From positions 11,637,342 through 11,701,341 of the forward strand of contig NC_071399.1 in assembly GCF_022682495.2 (NCBI RefSeq): a stretch of DNA of 64,000 bases, given 5' to 3'. This DNA comes from Desmodus rotundus. Lineage: Eukaryota; Chordata; Mammalia; Chiroptera; Phyllostomidae. Below the pieces are notes generated by a model. That model was given only the letters and a program-made list of their open reading frames with translations, was not told the origin of the DNA and searched no databases. Shown one piece after another: positions 12,612-23,059 of the stretch; positions within the stretch are counted from its first letter, which is position 1, and every line of letters starts with the position of its first letter. Both the position numbers and the translations under genes were made by a program.

Positions 12612-12845
12612 TTTCAACCGGCGTGCCACAGGACGTTTTAAAACATGCAATCCCTGACTTTTTAGTCATGGGCACTGACCTCCTTTCCCTTGGATTGTCA
12701 AATTAAAAAATTACAACACAACAATCGCCATCTGGTGTGAATGAATCAAAATTATACCTATTGGCAAAAAATATATTCTTTGGCGTGCTGCAGAATTTTA
12801 GTAATTAGTTCGTGTGTGCCGTGGGATGGAAAGGGTTGAAAATTG
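12612..12845. mobile_element. Old DNA-transposon remnant with imperfect TIRs
   Basis: The left end 'acttttcaaccggcgtgccac' is partly inverted at the right end ('gtgtgccgtggg...gggttgaaaattgctgc'). The interior has the blocks 'acatgcaatccctgact', 'cgccatctggtgtgaatga' and 'ttggcgtgctgcagaatttt', which I associate with a dispersed mammalian non-autonomous DNA element. I cannot name the family with certainty. Confidence 0.6.
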
Positions 12846-13875
12846 CTGCAATAGAAGAATCTTCAAAATGTTTTACGAGAGATGGTAGTGTTATGGGAAT
12901 AAGTTGACAAATTCCCCAGATGACTAATTGATACTCACTTGAGTTTCTTCTCTCTACATGGAGTCAGAGGAAAGAAAAAGAATCTAAAGGAGATGGGAAT
13001 GGAGGGGGGACATGAGGTGGGACAGAGCTGAGCCTTACACGTGTCGACCCGAACAGATGTTGGAATTTTCATTCCTTTTCTCCAGGCAAATCCAATAAAG
13101 ATGTCTATATCTGTTATCTAAAATCAACTTGAAAGGTTTTCCCCTCCCACCTTCAGTGATTTTGTATGGAGCACATAATTCAACTTTAGTTCCTACAGCA
13201 CGGTTACCTCCTTCAGCATTTTTATAATATCATTCAAAGCAAGTTTTTTATTTTATCCTTGGCAATCAAAAGCAGAACGCCAACCATGTTGAACATATTA
13301 GCTGTATTCGAGAGAAAACACCATGAAACCCTAAAGACCTTGATTATGGGGGCAATGAAAAATTCATGTCCTGCTCTGGCGGGGCCAAGCTTTGGCAGGG
13401 TCAGCGAGATGCCGTCCAAGTGTAGCAGCGAAGTTCCCAACCTGCTGCTGCAGAAACAGGGCTTTCATTTCACCGTTCGCGTGTGCCTGGTAAGGAGACT
13501 GGGTGGATTCGATTGTGTGCGGTGCCCCGAAGACAAAGGATGTTAAAGCGTCCAGGGTCCTCGCAACTCACTATTGCTTTCCTAGGAAAGGTGTTTATCC
13601 AGTTCCCAAGACAACGACAGAAACTATTCCACTTCTTAGCGTGTATTACGTCTGCTCTGGAATAAGTAAGTGTAACTACCAGAGCGTCCCAGTGAGGCTT
13701 GCGTGTTGATGCTTGTGTGTGTTCTCTAACCTGTAGGTAGACCGCAGGAAGATTCCTCCTTGCCCAGGATTTCAAGTCTGAGACCACAGCAAGACAAATA
13801 TCAAAACGCAATATATACTCTCAACGTGGAGCTGAGAATTCTCATAAGGGTTCTATTTTCCCCATAGCCATAAAA
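12846..13875. other. Intergenic DNA, no gene recognised
   Basis: Overlapping open frames of 60-113 codons lie on both strands at 13.2-13.8 kb. None shows a recognisable domain, and there is no splice or promoter context. Treated as non-coding. Confidence 0.4.
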
Positions 13876-13880
13876 TAGGG

Positions 13881-13936
13881 TTGTTATGGCCTGAACGCTT
13901 GTACCCGCCTGCCCCCCAGAGCTCATATGTTGAAGG
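13881..13936 (+). repeat. MST-type LTR, left part (split copy)
   Basis: The start of an ERVL-MaLR LTR is readable: 'tgttatggcctgaacg' and then 'gctcatatgttgaag'. The continuation of the same LTR is displaced to about 14240 by an L1 3' end inserted between the parts. Confidence 0.75.
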
Positions 13937-14232
13937 AAGGTGGCAGGGTTAGCTATAAACCATGTATATGAAGCACGGAGACACAAATGACAGTGAGGTG
14001 GCAGCCACAGGGAAGGAGGGCGGGACTGGGTGGAGGTGGGCAAAGGCGGAGGGAAATGGGGAAGAAAGAGACTTGCTTGAGGCGGTGGGCACACGGCGCA
14101 GGGTGCGGATGATGTTTCGTTCAGTTGTACACTTGAAACCGGTATGACTTTGTGAGCCAATGTCACCCCAATAAATTCAATTGTAAAAGGTTTTTAAATA
14201 AAATAAACTGAATTTAAAAAATAAAGACTATA
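13937..14232 (+). repeat. L1 3' end inserted into the MST LTR
   Basis: The sequence 'atgtatatgaagcacggagac', a G-rich purine block, 'gttgtacacttgaaaccggta' and 'gtcaccccaataaattcaa' with an A-rich tail is a typical L1 3' terminus. It is flanked by the two halves of one MaLR LTR. Confidence 0.8.
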
Positions 14233-14235
14233 CTT

Positions 14236-14505
14236 ATTTTTTTTAATCCCTAATGTAATAATACTTTGAGGCGGGACCTTTGGGAAGTGATTAGTCCCCG
14301 AAGGGGGAGCCCTCAGGAAGGGAGTGGTTCCCTTACACCAGCAGCCCAGACAGCTCGCTCCCCTCTCCCCCTCTGCCCCACCGACCAGGGAGGCTGCAGT
14401 GAGAACATGGGTGTCCACGAGGAGAACATGCCTTCACCATACATGAAACCTGCCCGAACCATAATCCTGAACTTCCAAACTCCAGAACTGTGAGAACTAG
14501 ATCGT
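14236..14505 (+). repeat. MST-type LTR, right part (split copy)
   Basis: The LTR resumes with 'ccctaatgtaataatactttg', followed by 'ggcgggacctttgggaagtgat', 'gagccctcaggaagggag' and the polyadenylation-proximal 'ccaaactccagaactgtgag'. The order and spacing match a MaLR LTR whose left part ends at 13936. Confidence 0.8.
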
Positions 14506-15145
14506 GGTTCCTGGATTAATGTCACTTAGTGCAGCTGGGCACTGTCCTTTAAACCATGTTCCTTCACTGTGGGGGAGGAAGGTAATGGTTAGAATGGAAG
14601 CTGGCCCAGGACCCAGCACCCCAGGGGCAGCAGCACAGGGCAGCTGGAGGAAGAGCCACCAAGCTGCCCATCTCCTTCACTGCGCCTGGCCCTGGGGGCG
14701 AGGAGCCCCGAAGGCTGCTGCACCGCCTTCCAGTAGCTTCTGGCTCTGTTCTCAACTCTTTTTCCATCCCTAGCATCAGCAAAGTACAGAAATCGTTGAC
14801 ACAAAAATGCCCGACTGGGTGGTAAGATTTTAGGAATCCGTCATGCAGTCTGAAATCCGCTGTCTTGGGGGTCAAGTGGGTTAACCACCGTAATCCGAGG
14901 TGTTTCGGTCACCTACAGCAAATGTTCAGTCATTGTGACGTTCTCTGAAAGCCTAGCTGAGGCTGAAAGTGGAGGGTGACGTGAGAACTGGGAGGCACAG
15001 AGCTGGCTTTGGTGGGTGAAGCTCTTTAGAAGCAGTCGGCCTACAGGGACTGGGAACCCCTTGGGAAAGGACGGCCTGGAGGCAGAGGGGGGCCTGATGT
15101 CCTGTCCTTGTGCAAATCGATCACGTCTGCATGTCTGATACAGCA
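14506..15145. other. Intergenic DNA, no gene recognised
   Basis: The stretch is moderately GC-rich with overlapping short open frames on both strands. No domain or named repeat was recognised. Confidence 0.4.
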
Positions 15146-15149
15146 CCCC

Positions 15150-15895
15150 AGCAATGAGGTTAGCTTTATGATGGTGCATGTGCATAGCATACAACTTACC
15201 CTTTTAACCATTTGCGAGTGAGTAATTCAGTGACGTGGAACGTGTTCACACTGCTGTGCAACCGTCATCAGCGTCCGCCTCCAGAACTCTCCCATCATCA
15301 CAGCAGAAGCTCTGTCCCCATTAAACAGTAGCTCCCCACTCCCGCCCCCCGCCCCCAGGCGCTGGTAGCCTTAGTCCGCTCTCTGCCTCTATGAATGTAC
15401 CTATTCTAGGCGTTTCACGTAAGTGGACTATCATATAATATTTGTCTTTTTATGCCTCGCTTACTTCACTCAGCATATGTTTTCAAGGTTCATTCGCATT
15501 GTTGCAAGGACCCGAATTTCATTTCTTTTTATGGCTGAATAACATTCCATTGTGCGTATATACTGCTACCTTTCGCTCATTCATTTACCCATCAATGGGC
15601 TTTTGGGTTATTTCCATCTTTTGGCTATTGTGAATAACAGTGCTATTAACAAGGGTGCACATGTACCCTTTGGAATCCCTGCTTTTTCTCCTGGATACAT
15701 GCCTGCCTGTGAATTAGATCACTGGGTCCTATGGTGATTCTATGGTCAGCTTTTTGGGAAGTGACACACAGTTTTCCACAGCAGCTGCCCCACTTTACAC
15801 TCCCACCAGCCACGCATGAGGGTTGCAATTTTTCCACATCTTCCCAGCACTTGTCTTTTATTAATAACAGCCATGCTAATGAGCATACATGAGTC
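15150..15895 (-). repeat. Old L1 (L1M-type) 3' region
   Basis: The + strand reads as antisense L1 3' sequence: 'tacccttttaaccatttgcg', 'ctcccatcatcacagcag', 'gaatgtacctattctagg', 'cattccattgtgcgtatat', 'tcaatgggcttttgggttat' and 'ttggctattgtgaataac'. Open frames here belong to the LINE remnant. Confidence 0.92.
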
Positions 15896-15899
15896 TTTT

Positions 15900-17200
15900 T
15901 AATGCCACTCCTGTGATTCTAATGTGTGACCAAGGGGGAAGAGCACGGGTCCGAGGCTCAGGTTTTTAATCTAAGTGAATGAATGGAACAGACAAAACCT
16001 ATCTTGATGAGCTGCTGTGATCACAAGTCTGCCCACGTGGGTCCCTCTCTTATCCCCTTACTTTCCTCCCTCCTAGAAAAACCGTGAGGTGTTAAACTGT
16101 AGACGTGACATGAGGTTGATTTCAACTTCTGGTTTTGCTTTACTTATCGATTTTGCCACAGCTGTCGAATGTGCCCTCCATCACACCTAAGTAGCACTGA
16201 GCCTGTGCGTAGATTTCCTCCCTGATTAAGTACTCATCAGCTCCATTATTAAACAAACAAGGAGCAGCTGTCCTGCTTGAGAAACAAGTGAGATTATACT
16301 TTAAAATAATAGCTCTGCCAACACTTTTAGTTGGTTGAATAACTTCAATGAGTTGTCCAGTTAAATTAATACAGTACTTTGGTACCATAATGTCCCAAAA
16401 TACTTGGCAATAGTTAAAGTAAAGCTTACATATATGACAACTTAGAAATGCTTTCAGCGATAATTAACAAAGGCTTTTATTTTTAATTAATGTGTTTTCT
16501 TTCATCTCTCAGCCACAAACCATGGTTTATTTGTTGAATATTCATTGCATGGTCTTTATAAAATGCTGGAGCTCGGTAATAATGTTATTACTGGGCTTCT
16601 GACAGAATCCACAGAAGGCCCCAGGAGCCACAAACCAATCAAGGCAACTAAGCAACGTCTAAAGCGTTTGCAACAAAACGCTGAACAATTGATCTGCAGC
16701 AAACCTGGAATCAAACTACGTTAAAGAACAGGCGCTCTTGCTGGGCTTTCTATGGTGCGCTCTACCACCAGGGATCGATGAAACCTCGGAAAGCCCGAAG
16801 CAGTTGTGGCTCCCTGCTGTGCATTTGTCCTACGGTGTCGTCGTAATGCGGCAAATCAAAACAACACAACTGTGTCAAGTGGTTTTCAGCGTGAACTCAA
16901 AAAAAGGTGTTAGAGCGAACAAAACTTCTCGCAATTATTACCTATTTGCTCAAATCACACTGTTCACCAATTTCACATGCTCCTCTATGCAATACAAAAC
17001 TTCTGAGAGATCAGCTTTGGGTAAACTTCTCAAGGCAACGGGTTTGATTGGCAGGCTTCACCTCCCCTGCCATCTTGCCCTGTGTTTCGCTTCCCTGCCC
17101 CTGTGGTGTCACAGGTGCTGTAAGGGAATCCATTAGGTGGCCTGATACATATCTGCAAGTTGGGGAAGGTCTCTCTATAGAACTGACGCTTAGGCTTGAG
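15900..17200. other. Intergenic DNA, no gene recognised
   Basis: A 132-codon open frame on the + strand (16738-17136) is the longest here. It has no recognisable domain, no hydrophobic leader and no splice structure. The AT-rich part at about 16.43-16.72 kb lacks named repeats. No feature is claimed. Confidence 0.4.
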
Positions 17201-17204
17201 ACCC

Positions 17205-17310
17205 AGAGCGGAGCCTCTCAAACTTTAACATGCTCGTGAATCCCCTGGGGACTCAGTTAAAGTTGCAGGTTCTGATTCCTTAGGTCCGGAATGGGGCCCA
17301 AGCCCCAACC
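17205..17310 (+). repeat. hAT-Charlie MER-type fragment
   Basis: The blocks 'gcctctcaaactttaacatg', 'gaatcccctggggactc' and 'gcaggttctgattccttagg' match the common non-autonomous hAT-Charlie (MER3/MER20-like) pattern. The exact subfamily is not determined. Confidence 0.6.
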
Positions 17311-17519
17311 AGCTCCCAGAGATGCCCACGCTGCTGACCTCCGCGACCACATGGAGTAGCAAGGACATGAGTGAATGCTAGTGCACGAAGGAAGAGGAAC
17401 ATGTTAGGGCCCAGGCAGCCCAGACTAGGTCCACCCGCAGGTCTGAGAAAAGAGCAATGAGTCAGATACGTACTGGCATAGAGATGAGGCTGAAAAAAGT
17501 AGCCAAGAGTTAGGTCAGT

Positions 17520-17640
17520 GTGTTCAGCACCCACTCAGTAGAAGGTCCTGAGCTGGGCTCCGGGTAAGTGGAAATAAGTAAGACAAGCCTAGTTCCTGCA
17601 CCCTTAAAAGCTTGCAGTCTAGCAGAGCTATCTCGTGGAC
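17520..17640 (-). repeat. L2 3' end fragment
   Basis: 'ctgagctgggctccgggtaag', 'ataagtaagacaagcctag' and 'aaagcttgcagtctagcag' correspond to the antisense of the L2 3' UTR. Confidence 0.6.
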
Positions 17641-17799
17641 CAGAGACAGAATCTCATTGAAATCTATAAAGGATGTCTCCAGAAAAATCAGCCAAAGAAA
17701 CCTTGCAAAAGAGAGAAGTTCAAGCTGGAGGAAGAGGTCTACTCTACCGAATGCTCCTGAAATACCGCTGAACTTAAACATAGGAAGGATTTTGGTGAT

Positions 17800-18184
17800 T
17801 GCTGTGGATTCAATTGTGTTCCCCCAAAATTTATATGTTGAAGTCCTAACCTCAGGACCTCAGAACATGACTATAAACAGAGATCAGGCCTTTAAAGAGG
17901 TAATTAAAGTTAAACGAGGTCATGTAGGTACACCCTAATCAATATGACCAGTGTCCTTCTAAGAGGAGATTAGGACACAGCCAGAGGGACAACCATGTGA
18001 GGACACAGTGAGAAGGTGACCGTCTGTACCAAGGACAGAGGCCTCGGAAGAAACCAAACCTGCAGACACCTTGATCTTGGACTTCTTGGATTTCTCTAAA
18101 ACTGTAAGAAAATAAATGTTTGTTGTTTGAGACCCCAAGTATATGGTATTTTGTTAGGACAGCCCTAGCAACCTTATACAATGA
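17800..18184 (+). repeat. ERVL-MaLR (MLT1/MST-like) solo LTR
   Basis: An almost complete LTR is readable: 'ctgtggattcaattgtgttc', 'aatttatatgttgaagtcct', 'agaggtaattaaagttaa', 'aagaaaccaaacctgcagac', 'cttgatcttggacttc', 'aataaatgtttgttgtttga' and the end 'ggcagccctagcaa'-like. No internal sequence adjoins it. Confidence 0.9.
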
Positions 18185-18189
18185 CCTTA

Positions 18190-20495
18190 GCAAAAGTAGG
18201 TTAATGAACTTGGTGAAAGTGAAAGCCATGTTGGCCTGGATGAAGAGTGAAAGAAAAATGGGGAAGAGGAGACTGTAAAGGTGGAATATTCTTGACGAAA
18301 ACTCAGCCATGAAGGAAGAAGACAGATGGCTTGTAGCTAGAAAGGCATGCAGAGCCGACAGTAGCGTCTCTCCAAAAGGAAAGATAATACTTCTTCAATG
18401 AAAGATTTATATATTTAAATGCTGACAGAAAACATCAAGAAGGAGAGAGGCTGAAGATGCAGATGAGAAATGGAAAAGTGATGAACAGAACCCCTGAGAA
18501 GCCAGGAGAAGGAGAGACCCAGAGAGCCTGTAGAAATCCCACTGAGGGGTCTTTTACCAGAAGAGGGGAACTTCCTCCATGGTCCCAGGATTGAGGGAGT
18601 TTATAACCAACAGGTAATATGGTACATGAGCTACTTCAGTCACCCCGTGCATTCCGCGGGGCAGACAAAGCACCCACATTGTATGCATGGAGAAAGAAGG
18701 GGCAGAGAGGTGAAGCGGTCTGCTGAGGTCACTCAGGCAGCTTCAGACCACCGGGCTCCAGACATGAGGTCACACCAGAAATGAGGCTGAATCAGAGGCC
18801 ACGTCAGTTATTATGTTTAAATCTTAAAAATTAGAAATGTCCTAGTAAGAATTTTATTCATTAACAAAGTGCAAATCAGGAGGTGAGCACCTCAAAATGT
18901 TTTGTTACACATATTACCAGACACAAGCAGAAATTCCCTTCTCTGTGTATTTACAGGAGTTAAGTAACGAAGGGTCAAAGAGTGAGAGGAAATTCAAGTT
19001 TCCAAAAGTTATTTCAAAGTGATGAGACTAAAGCTCGCACAACAGGTGAAGGAAGTTCTAGTTAAGTGGCAGATGATGAAGTTCAAAATGAGAGGATTTC
19101 ACAGGAATCTGAGATTCGGTGATTGAAGGGAAGAAAAAATGACGCAGAAATAGAGGCCTTGGCCGGGGGAGGGGGAATATGAGGAACATCAAATTCAAAG
19201 GGCCCATGAGAACTATCAGATCCCTAGGACTAAACCCCTGTTGGGAAAAACTCTGAAGGAAATGATCTCCCACTCCCGCGAGACAGCAAACATGATTTAG
19301 GTAAAAAGCTTTTAGTTTTATGGCTGGGGAGGTAGCAGGAAAGAAAATGAACTTCCTGCCAGTGATTCCTTTTCAAGCCCTGCCAATTCCTGTGTCTGGG
19401 GAAACTGTAAAGGATATCCAGCCTCGTGATAAAGGAGTTGCCGCAGACCCCGACTTACCTGTGTTCAAGCGTGGCAACATCCCTAAGCCCGTCCTCCAGC
19501 TGCACGGCCGATGTGTCAGCGTACCCAGGGCCGTTGGCAGTAGGGGCTAGAGGGACGCAGATTGCTGAAGTAAACAGCTGATGAAAAGCAGAATCTGTTC
19601 TCATTGACAGCAATACCAATACCATGAGGCACATCTCTTTTGGAGCTTTCCAAACCACTTCAAAAGCAAATTTTCTGGCATGCATCAAGAAAGCTAGGCC
19701 AATTGCCCGAGTGCATAGCCACCAGCCAAGATATTGATGAGCGAAGGCAGCTGGGGACCCATGCGGAGGCCGCAGGACAGTCCTTCTCCGAGTTCTGTTT
19801 ACCTCCACCTGGTGTGGGCAGCGCTGGAGGGAACTGAGTGGGGTTTCTGTGTCTTCAGCCAACCCAATGGTGGCCAGTTCCCCTGGCTCCTCGTGCCACC
19901 CTCCCCCAGCCCCTGCCCGCTTCACAGTGGCCTGCCCGGGCCCACTGTCCCCAGACTTGTCTTTTGTCCCTGTCAAATCTGAGCAGTCCTGTGTCTGTGT
20001 CCGCTTGGACTGTATAAGCTAATTTGGCAAATCCACTAGGTGAAACACTGCACACAGATGGGCTTGCAAAGACCAAACTCAGTTCTGCTGCTTCTGAGTC
20101 AAGGCCTGTGGAGGCTGACCCGCGGGAACCTGAGTACGAGATCTGAGGGGGCTCTTCATGTCTCCACCTCAGCCCTTTGTTTTTAATTTTCCAAAGAACT
20201 TTTCCCTAATTTAACCAAAAGAGAGACTCATCTGTCATTTGAACTAATACAGAAAAGCCAACAGGACAGAGAATTTGGAGACAGCCTTTCAGAGCCTCCA
20301 AATTACATGCAGTTTATCAACAAAACTCTCCCCCTGCCAATTCTTTCCCCAACCTCCGAACACCCACTTTCAGCTGCAGAGCTTTGGTGGCCACTCCTCT
20401 CTGTGGAACCTACAGCTGAGGGAGACTCCTGAGGACTACTGACTTTGAAGAATCGAAGAAAGGGCTCTCTCATGAAGAGACAGCATAAATGCGGT
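18190..20495. other. Intergenic DNA, no gene recognised
   Basis: The longest frame is a 173-codon minus-strand ORF at 19455-19976, with no recognisable domain. The MIR-like fragment inside is listed separately. Nothing else can be supported. Confidence 0.4.
18640..18785 (-). repeat. MIR fragment
   Basis: The order 'ggagaaagaaggggcagag', 'gtgaagcggtctgctgagg', 'tcactcaggcagc' resembles the MIR block 'gaggctcagagaggttaag...ggtcacacagc'. Confidence 0.5.
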
Positions 20496-20499
20496 GCTG

Positions 20500-20690
20500 G
20501 GTCCAGAGTGAGAAGGGCTGCAGGCCACGGCACCATTTCTTCCTAGCTGTGTGATTCCCGGTCTCTCTGAGCCTCAGTTGTACCATCTCTAAAATGAGAC
20601 CAATAGTATGTACATCAGATTATTGTTGTCACGGTTGAACGTGAAATTATTCCAAATTATTTACTATGCCCAGTGCTTTTTTTCTGAACT
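20500..20690 (+). repeat. MIR element
   Basis: The MIR core is clear: 'tagctgtgtgattcccgg', 'ctctgagcctcagttgtacc', 'atctctaaaatgagacc' and 'gattattgttgtcacgg'. Confidence 0.85.
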
Positions 20691-20691
20691 T

Positions 20692-21003
20692 TTTTAATGG
20701 GACATTTCAAACAGGTACAAAATAAACAAACAAAACAGAAATAGACTCATTGATACGAAGAACAGACTGACAGGTGTCAGAGGAGAGGGAGCTTAGGGGG
20801 CTGGGTGACATGGATGAAAGGATTAAGAAAAAAGCCTCATAGACTCCAGAGTATGGTGATTGCCAGAGGGAAAGGGAGGGGGTGGAGTAGCATTGGTTAG
20901 AGGGGGAATAAATGGTGATGGAGGGAGACTCGGCTTTGGGTGGTGAACACACAATGCAATGCACAGAGGATGCATTATAGAATGGTGCACTTGAACCCTA
21001 ATA
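20692..21003 (+). repeat. L1 3' end fragment
   Basis: 'cagaaatagactcattgatac', 'gtatggtgattgccagaggg' and 'gaatggtgcacttgaaccc' are typical of an L1M 3' UTR. Confidence 0.8.
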
Positions 21004-21062
21004 GGTCCAGTACTTAACACAGTGCTGGGCACAAAGCAGGCACTCAGTGAATACTAACAGCC
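21004..21062 (+). repeat. L2 3' terminal fragment
   Basis: 'acacagtgctgggcacaaag' and 'caggcactcagtgaatac' match the L2 3' end. Confidence 0.65.
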
Positions 21063-21064
21063 TT

Positions 21065-22220
21065 CCCAGGTCACATCTCCCAACACTGGGGTTTCTGACT
21101 AAGACGAGATGGTGCCCAGCGGTGCTACAGGTGGCCGTCTAAGTTCCGCTGCACGGTCAGGAAGCTTGCCTCTGCCGAAGCTCCACTTCCCTGCAAGCCG
21201 AGATCTTGGAGAAGAGCAAGGCAGGAAACAATCAGCATCCCTACAAAGACGCTAAAGGGTTTGCCTAAGGACATAATCCTCTTACCGTACCTGTGTCCCG
21301 AATTTCCCTTTAGATTTCAACTCAACAAAGGAAATAAAACTTGTTGTAACAAAAGTGATGAGGACGGTATTTGGCCAGGGAACAAAGCTCTCCATGATGT
21401 CCCTTAGAAAGATGTATACATACAGAAAACAAAGCATAGAAAAATAATTATTACTACCCAGAGATTTCCCCAGACACAAAGAAAGAGAGAGAGGGAGAGA
21501 GAGACTGAGCTGAGCTTAAAGCTGGAAGGCCTCTATTACTAACTTGATCTAACAGCAAAGCAGGCCAGACAGCCCTTCTGCCTACCTCTCCCCACGCCCA
21601 AACCCAAGTCTGAGACCTGGCCGCTGCAGCGAGAGACAGGCCAGGAGGCCCGGCCTCCTGTGGGAGAGGAGGAGAGAAGAGCCACCAGACAGTGGCCCAG
21701 GAAACCTGTGGAGAGTGGACAGTCTCGGCTGCCACAGGGTCAGAATGCAGACACCTCTTATCTGGCATTTGGGTGAGTGAAGGATTCCAAAAATAAAGAA
21801 ATGATTAGGCTTTCTGCTTTCTCTCAGAAGGAGTAGCTTCAGGCTGCCTTAACTCTCTAGCTCGTCCATCAATCTTTACCTAGAGTTAGGAAAATTCTAC
21901 CTCTGGCTGTGGTTCATAGAAGAACCTTAAACTTGACCAGCCATAGCAGTCTGCCCCTTGGGAGATGAGGAGAAAGGGAAGGAATGGATAGCAGCTAGGG
22001 GCTCTCTGTCTGCTCAGACAAACAGGTGTGTCCCCTACCTCTTCAAATGGCACCTGCCCACTGACAGCACCACAGAACTTCTTGTCTCTTCACAAACATT
22101 AAAGACTTCAAAGAATTTTGTCTGTGCATCAGGGTGCCCTCTTCACAGATTAATAAAGCTATTACCCAGAAAGGAGTGAGATTTCAAAAGAGAGGATATG
22201 GGCATTCTCAGGGACTGAAA
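21065..22220. other. Intergenic DNA, no gene recognised
   Basis: Short open frames occur on both strands with no recognised domain. No repeat was named in this stretch. Confidence 0.4.
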
Positions 22221-22224
22221 ACGT

Positions 22225-22420
22225 ATTCCTAGAGAATGGCATGTTCGTCCTGGACTCAGATGGACGTGGATTCAAATCCGTGCTGTACCACTTATCAACC
22301 GTGAGGCCTCAGGCGAGTCTCCGGTTTAGGTCCTCGGCAAAACTGGAATAGCGAGAGTCGCCAGCAACAGGGTCTCTCGGGGGTTAAATAATATATATAA
22401 AGCACGTAGCATCAGCTTTT
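22225..22420 (+). repeat. MIR element
   Basis: 'ggattcaaatccgtgctgt', 'accacttatcaaccgtgagg' and 'gggttaaataatatatataaag' reproduce the order of MIR blocks. Confidence 0.85.
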
Positions 22421-22714
22421 GTTCATAAATTCTGCTATACGATTTCAAAGCACATGCTTTTACCTAAAATGTTATAAAGGCTTCATTAATAGATTGAGTC
22501 ATTAGGTGTCTTATTGTGTAATTCTGTTAAAATTCTGTAAATATAATAGGGTAACAATGAATACATTGTTAGAGGACATAGTAAAATATGCTTTATTTTT
22601 AACAAGCCCAACAGACAGTTTGGGCAAAAATAAAGTCCATTTAAAATTTTTTTTTATCAGGGCAAGTTTTTTGTTTTGTTTTTTTTTAACCCAAAGGAGC
22701 CCCATTAGATAAGG

Positions 22715-23058
22715 AGCTCTGGACTGCATGTTCCTGCCCTCCCGATTCCATGTGGAAGCCCCAACCTACAACAGAACGACAGCATCGGGAGATGGGACTT
22801 GCCAGCCGTCGACAGGCTTGGGTGAGGAATCTATAGTGGGATCGGTGTTCTCATAAGAGAAAGACACTAGAGCTCGGGCAGCCAGGCCAGGACACGAGAA
22901 AGCCGTTGTCAATGCAGGAAGCGGGTCCTCACCAGACACCAGATCTGCTTGATCTTGAACCTCGCAGCCCCCAGAACCCCGAGAAATAAGTGTTTCTTGG
23001 TTAAGCCACCGGGTCTATGATAATGTGTTACAGCAGCCCAAGCAGACTAGGACATAAG
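22715..23058 (+). repeat. ERVL-MaLR (MST/THE1-like) solo LTR
   Basis: The 3' half is diagnostic: 'ggtcctcaccagacaccaga', 'cttgatcttgaacctcgcag', 'agaataagtgtttcttgg'-like block, 'taagccaccgggtctatg' and 'agcagcccaagcagacta'. The 5' half is more diverged. Confidence 0.8.
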
Positions 23059-23059
23059 G

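Noticed and set aside
12725..12740. CTCF-like reverse motif (GCCATCTGGTGTG) in a transposon remnant
   Set aside because: Only 12 of 14 core positions fit, with mismatches at both ends, and the copy is decayed. Noted but not called.
16738..17136. 132-codon + strand frame
   Set aside because: No recognisable domain, leader or splice sites, so there is no support beyond length.
19455..19976. 173-codon minus-strand frame
   Set aside because: No recognised domain, overlapped by frames on the other strand, and no promoter or splice context.
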